Below, piece after piece: positions 44,647 through 53,650 of a stretch of 64,000 bases of DNA. The stretch's first letter is position 1, and each line of letters begins with the position of its first letter. The translations under genes and the position numbers were made by a program. The notes below the pieces were generated by a model that saw only the letters and a list, made by a program, of their open reading frames with translations, had not been told where the DNA came from and ran no database searches. Origin of the DNA: Symsagittifera roscoffensis (lineage: Eukaryota > Xenacoelomorpha > Acoela > Convolutidae); the NCBI RefSeq assembly GCF_963678635.1, contig NC_087068.1, positions 52,786,213 to 52,850,212 of the forward strand, read 5' to 3'.

Positions 44647-45174
44647 CGATACGAAAGTAACGGAATATTTGTGCTCGGGATGGGTTTTTTTTTCTTCAGA
44701 CAAATTTCGACTTTTTAACTAGCCATTTTTGACGGAATTTTTTTATATCATTCGAAAGCTATTGTTGTCTTGAGCTCAAAATTGAAAAGATATTTCACCT
44801 GTGATCCTATTTCGTAAAGTTATGGGGGTTTAAAGATTGCCATTTTTGCCAATTTGTGACAATTAACGCGCGATATATTTCGCGCTATTATCGCGTAAGC
44901 GGAGATTTAACCCGTCTTAAAATCGTTCCAAATTGTTTGAAAGAAGCTTATTTGCCATAATTGATTTGTTACAAGGAGTTAAATCTATCTTTTTGTACTT
45001 TGTATGGCGTGTGGGGGGATGATTTTCACAAAAAATTTCAAATTTTAGAAAAAAAATTCATTTTATTTCATTACATTTTTTGATGTTTATTTAATTTTTT
45101 GATGTTATTACTGCTCCAAAAAACCTTAAAAACAGTCGGAACATTCAGGGCTTCGCCCTGATACGAGCAGTCTT
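44647..45174 (+). repeat. Dispersed repeat M, copy 1
   Basis: Matches 46610-47010 at roughly 80%: TGCTCGGGATGGGTTTTTT, TTCGACTTTTTAACTAGCC, an inner hairpin GCGCGA/TCGCGC (44868-44885), TAAGCGGA, and a 3' hairpin AGGGC-TTC-GCCCT (45147-45159) followed by GATACGAGCAGTC. Non-coding. Probably a small non-autonomous element. Confidence 0.7.
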
Positions 45175-46609
45175 GTTATTTTTGGGCTCAACTCTTCAAG
45201 AACTTTCGTAGTTTTTCCCAACTGTTTACTTCATCTGACAAAATTTGCGATTACATCTTGTTAAAAGATGTGTTTATTGAACTTACTTTACTGTTTTCCC
45301 AACTTAAAACTCAACATGATTTTCACATTGAATTTCTGGGCCTCATTTTAAAATTACTTATTTCCGTGTCTTTTTTGCTTATCGTGCAAGCTGCTGAGCA
45401 ATCGTTGCTTTAATGTAAGACCGCTAAAACAACAAATACTGATCAAATCGCTATACAGTATACATTTTCGCCTAACGTTCTGATTACTGCTTAAATGTTT
45501 AATTTTCTGTCCGGTCTTCTTTTGATTCCAAGTGGTTTGCCTCCAGCAATTTCAAAAACAAGTGGTTTTATGTTGCGCCTCCATTTGTGAATGTTTCTTG
45601 TGGCCAATGCCAGCTTCGGTATTCATATTTGTTTTGTTCTAAGTCTGGTTGGTTGACGTTTAGCTTATTTAACTTCTCATGTTAGCTACTTTCGGTGCAA
45701 CAGTATGAGATAAGATCAGTAAGGTTCCTTTGCAGAACCTCAAATTATTTGGCAAATTTTTTTTATTATACCATGGTACCAAATTTGTAAAAAAAAACTT
45801 TTGCAGTTCTAAGTTTGGAGTTCTATAAAAGTTTGATTGAAAACTGGGTGACTTTTTTCAGATAGTACATAATGCATAGTACAAAAAATTACGCCGCATC
45901 CAAATTGATGAACTTGGCGTCTATTTACATGCTGAACAGATTCAAAATCTTACCTCAGTTTAATTTTGAACAATTTTTGAGCCGGATTAAATCGCAGCTC
46001 ACGATTTAAAAGCACGAAATGTATGCGAAAAACGATTTAACTTAAAAAGTATGTTTATAAAACTTTAGTGCAGATGATTCAGCGCTAATTCAGTGCTGCT
46101 ATTTAGACTCCATCGATAATCATTGTTTATAATGGATTTTCGTGGTCAAAAATGTTGCAAGTTTTGTCGATTATAATTAAACTTTCGGCCCCCAATCGAT
46201 TATAATCCAGGGAAGAAAATTGATACTATAATCCGTTTAAAATCATTTAAAAAGATTTTTCTGCTTTACACACACACTACTTGGTTTTGAACCTTCTTAG
46301 ATTTAATTAAGTTTTGCAAAAAAAACTCTCACATTTTAAATTTATGTCTTTTCCATTTTAAACCCAATTTTAAAACCCAAGTTAACACCCAAATTTACAG
46401 CCACACCCCCACGCACATTTATCAGCCACACCTAACCCCATCTACACCAATCCCCCCACCTCTTCAGCACACCTTCCCCATACCCGATGGCTACTAGAAA
46501 ACAAAACAGCTTTTAGCTGAAGCCAAATGTAAACGACAATTCAGCGATTGCAACGTTCAAGATTTGAATTTATATTTTCAAGGTTTTGGCTAATTTAGGT
46601 TCTTACGAA
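45175..46609. other. No gene recognised
   Basis: AT-rich sequence with a C-rich strand-skewed block at 46375-46490 (mirror of the G-rich 27.3-kb block). No supported exon. Confidence 0.45.
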
Positions 46610-47010
46610 TAAAAATATGGAATATTTATGCTCGGGGTGGGTTTTTTCTTTAGACAAACTTCGACTTTTTAACTAGCCTTTTTTGACAAAGTTTTTAATA
46701 TGGCTAACTTGGGAAAATAATCGCGCGATATATTTCGCGCTATTAACGCGTAAGCGGAAAGTTAATCCGTCTTAGAAATCGTTCCAAATTGGTTAAAAGA
46801 AGCTTTTTGTTAAATTTATTTCTTTATGGGAGCAAAATCTACCCCTTAGTTCTTTATATGGCGTGTGGGGGAAGGTTTTTTACAAAAATTGCAATTTTTT
46901 TGAATTTTCATTTCATTTTATTATTTTTAATTTGTTTCATGTTATTACCGATCAATAGACATTAAAAGGCAGTCTGAACATTCAGCGCTTCGCTCTTATA
47001 CGAGCAGCGT
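46610..47010 (+). repeat. Dispersed repeat M, copy 2
   Basis: Colinear with copy 1, including the GCGCGATATATTTCGCGC hairpin and the terminal AGCG-CTT-CGCT hairpin (46984-46994) before TATACGAGCAG. Confidence 0.7.
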
Positions 47011-47059
47011 ATATTCAATTTTTAATCGATTATTAATTATTAATCAGTTCTAACTGATT

Positions 47060-48575
47060 CACTCCGACTTTCATGGAGATGTGCGTTAATGTGTTTTTTC
47101 GTCAGTGTTACATAGATGATTCAGTGCTAAATCAGAGCTCGGATTTTTCTTTGTGTTTCAGCCCTAATTATCAAAAAAGTGAAGCTGATCAGAGCTCGAA
47201 ACAACAATGATTATCCCAGCGAATCCGAGCCGGGATTTAATTAGAAAACAAATTTGACTCAAACAATTGCAACAAAGCGCAATAAAAGTTTGGTCCTAAC
47301 TTAGGAAAATTTATGTACAAGCAACAACACAAATGCAGAGAACAGAACCTGATTATGGCTATATTACTTGATTAGGGGACTCTAATACAGCTCAATTTGA
47401 TCTTTCGTTTAAATTGGCAATCTCTCAATTGAATAAGTTTTGGGTCCATAAAATCAAACCTAACGATCACTTTACAGGGATGTTTCTACAACAGAAACGC
47501 CTAACTATACGTGATGTTTTCACAAAAAGGACTCATACAAAACTACTGAACAACCTAAAATAAACAAAAAATTAAAAAGATCTCAGGGTTCTCAAAGATT
47601 TAACTCTGCGTTGTAGACCGTTGGATCTTTTCTATTATTTGGCTCAAAGTTTTCAAAACGATAAATTAGAACAATTTTGATTAAAATTAAACTTCAGGTT
47701 TTTAGTTATGAACATTTAACTTTGAAAGCTCAATTTCAAAAGATTGTCTATTGGCCTCATTGTAGAAAAAAACCCACTCCATTTAAAACAACGATAATAG
47801 GGTGATTGAAAAATGCTCAATTAAAAAAGTACCAAATTACCAAAAGACGAGTTTTCATACCGTTATCGTCAAATTAATGATTTCAGATTGGCGAAAAAAA
47901 ATTTATGAAATTGTCAGAGCTTTGAGCTATGAAAATAACAGTACTTTCTCCAAATGTCAAAAATAGATGGAAAATTTGTGCTAGCGGTGTTTTTCCCCGA
48001 CAAAATGATATTTTTTAATTAATCATTTTTTCCGGGGATGTGTTTAAAAATTTTTTGAAAATCTTCAGACAAAAAATCACCATTTTTTGAAAACTCAACG
48101 ATAGATAATGAAAGAACGCATTGGTCGTCGTCTTGATACGAGTAGTCATTGCATTGTTTTTTTTCGCATTACGTCCTCCCAGTATCAAAAAGAATCTTGA
48201 AAGTAGAAGGTTCCTTTTTCTCCTGCAGTACCCGGCTACAATCCCGTTTTACTTAGTACTCCCGTGAGGAATGAAAGTTTCAAATACTAGACGCAACTCT
48301 CAAAGAATGGATACAAAAGCTAAAATAAAAGAAAAAATTTATTTTTTTCTGATTTAAAACAAATGCGAGAATTAATTAATATTTTTTTCGAAAAAAAAAA
48401 CTTTTTTACGTTGATAACTATTACAGTCAATGACTTTGTTGCTACTTCAAAAGAACAAAAAACTCTAAAAAGATTTAACATTATAAACAGGTACACCGAT
48501 AACCTTTGATATATAGGCTATTCAGCCTCTGTCAATCAGCTCTTTCTGTCGAGGTCCAATTCGTCATTTGAAAAA
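47060..48575 (+). repeat. Dispersed repeat R, copy X
   Basis: Colinear with 48915-49161 plus 59080-60885: GATGATTCAG(C/T)GCTAA, CAGAGAACAGAACCTGATTA, CAGGGATGTTTCTACAA, TGATGTTTTCACAAAAA, GCCTCTGTCAATC. It includes a degenerate M-type end (TTGATACGAGTAGTC, ~48134). No coding potential was found. Confidence 0.65.
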
Positions 48576-48914
48576 AAAATAAAATTTTGTACCATTTTCC
48601 CAAAGCTTATTCAGCCTCAATTTGACATGAATACTTGAAATTGCAGCATCTGGCAATGAGTTCCAGTTTATGGCTATAGTAGTGAAAAAGTTACTCCGTA
48701 AACAAGTTCGCGAATTTCTGGTGATGAAATTGCAGGAATTGAAACGAAGATTATCTGGTGGAAAATAATCTTTAGGGCAACTTTAAGGCAACTTTAAAAA
48801 TTATACAAGGTCGGCATGTTTTAAATTTGCGAATTATACTGCATGACTTTTTGGTTTCCATTTCAATTACCTGTAACTGTTTTTGGATATAACCGAACCA
48901 ATCCATTATAACCG
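48576..48914. other. No gene recognised
   Basis: AT-rich junction between repeat R copies X and Y. Confidence 0.4.
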
Positions 48915-49161
48915 ATCCTTATCATTGGAACGTCAATGCGAGTTATTTTGTTTTTTTTTGTCGTCGTTTCAGAGATGATTCAGCGCTAATTCAGAGTTGG
49001 GTGTTTTCTTTAGACTTCCAAAAAATTAGACTTCCAAAACAACAATGACTATCCCAGCGACGTCAAACCGGGACCTAAATAGTAACAATTGCAAAAAAAA
49101 ACCATCAGGGCAGGGCGTTGATTTATCTGAAAAACTTTCCAAAAAGTGAAAAAAAAATTGG
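48915..49161 (+). repeat. Repeat R, copy Y, left part (interrupted by BEL)
   Basis: Matches ~47060-47300 of copy X and resumes at 59080 on the far side of the BEL element. This independently confirms the insertion point. Confidence 0.65.
49157..49161. other. Target-site duplication ATTGG (left)
   Basis: ATTGG directly precedes the LTR TG and is repeated at 59075-59079 after the other LTR. Five bases is usual for BEL/Pao. Confidence 0.9.
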
Positions 49162-49459
49162 TGTGCCGCACTCTCGTATCCTGTAAGATCTACAAAAACC
49201 TGCTTCAAAATCTGTAAATTATCGGCAACTTAACAGATAATATGAACAGTAAGTAATATATGACAACAATCAGTTTAAAATTTTCGGTTAGCATTTTAGC
49301 AATACGGTTTTCAACAATCTCAAAAATCTATAAACATTTTGATGGCAAACTGACCTTAATCGGACAAACCAGTAGTTTTCAAGGCCTTTTGTCTAACAAA
49401 TCTAATTTTAGCTTTTTCACTTTCGCGCTATAATGACGTCATTAATTTAAGCGCGAACA
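49162..49459 (-). repeat. 3' LTR of the BEL element
   Basis: 298 bp, starts TG and ends CA, four differences from 58777-59074. In element orientation it begins TGTTCGCGCTTAA, where the TTAA includes the pol stop codon. Close to that end lies a perfect CRE octamer TGACGTCA (49434-49441). Confidence 0.95.
49434..49441. promoter_or_regulatory. CRE-type palindrome TGACGTCA in the 3' LTR
   Basis: A perfect CREB/ATF consensus octamer, in the U3 part by position and flanked by TTAA and GCGC inverted blocks. Conserved in the other LTR at 59049-59056. Function is inferred from the consensus only. Confidence 0.45.
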
Positions 49460-50388
49460 TCTTCCGCGCCCAAAGGAGCAAAAACGGGTGCGAGTTTTAC
49501 GGCCGGTCGAGTTAGCTCCCCGGAGCGGGTGGTAACTACGGCGGATCGGGCTATGTTGTCTTTTCCGTAATTAAGGGTTTTTATACGAGCCAGAGGGTAG
49601 TGTCCCCTTGGGCTGCGTTCGTCAACAATCCACACTAAATCCCCTGTTTTTAAAATAACGTCACTATCGGAGTGCCACTTACTGCGTTTATTTAGCGCTG
49701 GCACATAATCTCGCCGCCAACGACTCCAAATTGCGTTGGCGTAGCTTTGCGCTCGGATATATTGCTTTCGATGGTCGAAGTGCTCCTGGAAAGAGAGAGA
49801 AGGAAAGCTAGTACCATTTCGGCCTAACAAAAAATGATTAGGAGTTAACACCTCGAAACCATCCGGACTTGCACTTACTGATGTTATAGGTCGAGCGTTC
49901 AGTGATTGTTCTACAAGACAGAAAGTTGTTTCAAGGACTTCTGTAGTGAGCTTTTTACTTCCTATTATTGCGTAGAATACCCTTTTACAACACCGAACGA
50001 GGCGTTCCCAAGAACCACCGTGATGCGGGGCTGCCGGGGGGTTAAATTTCCACTTAATACCTTTTTTCGCCAGCTCTGGGGGTGCTTGATCGTTCCATGA
50101 CTGAATACAATTTAAGAGTTCTTTCTCGGCTCCCACAAAATTGGTGCCGTTATCAGACCAAATGACTGATGGAGTGCCGCGACGGGCAATGAATTTTTCG
50201 ATTCCCATTACACACGAACTCGTGTCCATGGATGAGACAATCTCAATATGTACAGCTCTGGTTGTCATACATGTAAAAAAGGAAGCACCATCGTTTTTCA
50301 GAACTCCTCCTGATTGAGACGTAAAAGGGTCCAAAGTAATCAACACCACAGTTTGTGAAGGGAGGCTGGCGGTAACCAAGCCTTTCAA
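49447..50388 (-). pseudogene. BEL pol 3' segment: integrase core and DUF5641-like C-terminus
   Basis: From ~50280 this frame continues the integrase after a one-base frame change. It reads FFTCMTTRAVHIEIV, the second catalytic Asp in VIWSDNGTNFVG, and the Glu in AAPHHGGSWERLVR. Then come FCLVEQSLNARPI, the LTPNHFLLGR segment and a DUF5641-type tail with GDLVWIVDE-SPRGHYPLARI. All core motifs are intact. The first Asp (GVDYFGPF) lies in the preceding frame. Residues before ~35 in this frame are out-of-frame shadow. The stop codon (49447-49449) lies within the 3' LTR. The product would integrate the cDNA if the frame were continuous. Confidence 0.9.
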
Positions 50389-50626
50389 CTGGAAGCTCTG
50401 CCATCATAGGTGTGACAGTTTTGGCTTTGCGCTTCCTACATATAAGGCAGTGGACTTCAATGGACTTCAATAAAGAGCGAAGGTTCAAGATTGCGAACTC
50501 TAAGTGAATTACAGCTCGCAGGTAGTCTAAGAACTGGTGCTGATAGCGATAATGAATATCACTTACGATCAATTTCACCAAAGAATGCCTTCCATCAAGG
50601 ATTATGGGGTGTTTTGTGTCATATTA
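50243..50626 (-). pseudogene. BEL pol middle segment: integrase N-terminal zinc domain
   Basis: Between an in-frame TAA (50624-50626) and a frame change near 50275, this segment holds the integrase zinc-binding region: His residues in DGRHSLVKLIVSDIHYRYQH, then the Cys pair CLICRKRKA. Next is the first catalytic Asp in NCGVDYFGPFYV. It is in the same frame as the upstream RT/RNase H segment, so only the TAA separates them. The frame loss sits at a run of six T (element sense) where five would keep the reading continuous. Confidence 0.85.
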
Positions 50627-53600
50627 AGTTTCAATTAGGCGGCGAATTCGCCCAGTTGAACGAATGAGGAATGCAGGACCCATAAACGGTGCATACTGTG
50701 CAATACGACTAGACTTTTTGACGGTTTTGTTGCAGGACAGGAGTAAATATTCCGCTTCAAAAGATTCCTTTTGGGAAATCAACAAAAGTCGTTGTTTGGC
50801 GGTTTCTAATTCAACCGGATCGATTATTTCCCTGACTTTAGTGCGGTAGTGCCGGTGTTTCGGACTAAGTCTGAGCATGAAGGCAACCACTCGCTGGAGT
50901 TTACGAAACGAGCTGAACTTTTCCCAATCAAATAAAATGGGTTGTTTTTGATTTAGTGCAACGTTTGAAAAATTAGAGGCCTGCTGTAAGCCTTCATTAA
51001 GGTCACAAGTGGGACCAGCCAGGCGGATTTTCTTAAGTATTTCTATGCTCTGCTTGAAAGGCCACTCGCCACTTTGCAGCAGACTTGGCCCGTTCACCCA
51101 GCTGCTTGTTTTTAAGGACTCCGCTGAGATTCCTCTGGTTCCCGTATCAGCAGGGTTGTCTCCACTTAAGACATGAAACCACTGGTCTACGGTCGTACTT
51201 TCTAGAATCTCTCCAATCCGGTTTGCCACGAATGTGGGTTGCTTACTACCTGAGTTTAACCACTGGAGCACAGTGGTGCTGTCAGTCCACATGAACGTGT
51301 TTGACACAGGAATGGTTAGAGCTTTGAGGACATCTTCCTTCAAGCGGGTAGCGAGTAACGCGGCCTGCAGTTCAAGCTTCGGTATGGAAAGCGCTTTCAT
51401 GGGCGCCACTCTTGCTTTTCCAAAGACGAAGGCAACTTGTGTTTCGAGTGAAGTTTTCACACGGGCGCGAAGAAAAGCTACAGCACAAAAAACTTCTTCT
51501 GAGCTGTCACCGAACATGTGTAACTCAACCCAATCGGCTGGTGCGGAGAAGTAGCTGCGCTTTATACTCATTTTCCCTAAAGATGGCAAACCAGAGTGCC
51601 AGGCAAGAAATTTTGTCTTGATATCAACGGGTAGCTGCTCATCCCATTGTTGACCATGAATGCGCCAGATTTCTTTCAACAATAATCGCGCTCTTACGGT
51701 ATAGGGCGCTACGAGACCTATGGGGTCGAAAACGGAAGAAACAAAACTTAACACTGTTCGCTGTGTTATCGAATTTTTAAGTTCACGGTTGACACCACGG
51801 CTTACGACCAAAGTGTCGTCAATATGGTCCCACTTCAGACCAAGAACATGAGAAGAATTATCCCCACAAGTTACAATATTTTTACTTTCCTGTTGCGGCG
51901 CGCTTTGGGGCGGGTTTAACTCTTTATTAATTTTAGTTACGTTACTTATGAACTTAGTTAATTTAAAACCACCTAGAGCTAACAGAGTAATCAACTCTTG
52001 ACTCATTTTAAATGCAACATCAGGGTCCTCAAAGGAGTCAAGGTAGTCGTCCATATAAAATTTCTCTAGAACTGCGGACGCTGCGTCAGGGAACATCGCC
52101 TGATTATCCGTTGCAGTCCGTTGCAATGCATAATTTGCACACGTTGGCGAATCTCTCGCTCCAAAGATATGTCTGGTGTACTGGTGTACAACCACATCGG
52201 CTGTGGGGTCCTCCGGCCACAGAAAACGAAGAGATGGTTGGTCCTCTGGAAGGACGCCGACTTGTAGGAACATCCCTTCAATGTCAGCCGATACGGCAAA
52301 ATGATGTTGACGAAAACGGAGGAGAACGAACACAAGGTTCTGCAGTAGGTCGGGTCCTACTAGCAACGATTTGTTCAACGACGTACCGTGGAATTTAGAC
52401 GCTCCGTTAAGGACACGCCTCACTTTACCAGGTTTGTTTGGGTTCACCACGGGATGGTGAGGAAGATACCACTCGCGTATGCTGCGGTTCGAAAAATTAT
52501 GGGTAGGAACTTGAATCACGTATCCTTTACTCAAATCATCTTCGATAGTTTTTGAGTATTGATCCCTTAAGTGAGGATCTTTCGCTAAACGTTTCTCCAA
52601 CGATTTTAACTGAACTAAAGAGGAATAGTAATTATCTGGTAACATGATAGATTCTTCTGCCCAAAGCATACCTACAGCGTATCTTGATCCATCGTGGACG
52701 TTGGAGGAATCAAGTATTTTAGCCACCCTTTTGTCTTCGGCTGAACGGGAATCGACCTGTTTGTAGGCTCCGTATGACTCTATTTCATACCAGCGTTTGA
52801 TTTGACAAGCTAGTTCGGTATCATCCGTATTGCACTTGAAACAAGTAGAAAGGAAACCAGTAGATGTCGGCATTGGGCCGCTCAAGACCCAGCCTATTGG
52901 AAGGCGAACCGCGACGGGCGATTTGTTTGGATCGGCCTCACTCTTGAAATACTCCTCAGGCCGAATAGCATGGAAGGAGTCTTGACCAATTATTAAGTCT
53001 ACATCGGCGTAGCTATACACAATTGGTTTGATGGGAGCAAGGTACGGATACTTGCTCTGTAATGCAGGGATGTTGACGGTATCGGTACCGACTTTAAGTT
53101 CATCCTTGACAAATGCGGTTAATTCGAATATGTATTCGAATCCATCGAAGTTAGAAGATACCTTCATCTGAACTTGTTTCGTTTTAACAACAGTCGTTGT
53201 GTTAATGCCATTTACTGTGAGATCCAAATCTCTTCCTGAGAGATTCAGACATTTGACTAATTTAGCCGATATCCAGGAATGACTAGATGCTGAGTCACAC
53301 AATGTTAAACAATCAGCACTCTGGAAATCGGTGGAAACTTGGAGTTTGATTATGGGCAGTAACCCTTTCGATGTTATGATTGACGATTGGTCGTTCGAGA
53401 TTGCGCAACTTACATCCAATGGAACGGGATTAATGTCTGCATGATTCGAACTTGCGTTTGGTATATTCTTGCTGAATGATTTTCGATCAGCGTTTGTGCT
53501 CGCTTTATCCGGCTCTGCATTAGATCTTGGTTGACCAGCGTTGGGTCTTGTATCGCTATAATTTTTTTCCGGATTTCGACTAGGAAAAACACGTTCAGCC

Positions 53601-53650
53601 CCATGGAGAAGTACACTATGGGTGCTAGTGCAACCTGGTTTTGGTGCATT
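50624..53650 (-). pseudogene. BEL pol main segment: protease, RT, RNase H
   Basis: The open frame spans 50624-53848, but its first ~66 codons are a shadow of gag, so real pol starts about 53650. Domains in that 1074-codon numbering: a DUF1758-type aspartic protease with LCDSASSHSW (Asp 185) and LIIGQDSF (~286); RT with SADIEGMF (Asp 522) and YMDDYLDS (598-601); a Peptidase_A17/Pao linker; RNase H with Asp 781 (FGDSS), Glu 826 (PKLELQ), Asp 856 (WTDST) and Asp 901 (NPADTGTRG). All catalytic residues are present. It ends at a TAA after GRIRRLIET that interrupts pol. Marked broken for that stop and the gag/pol frame change, though most of it looks intact. Confidence 0.92.
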
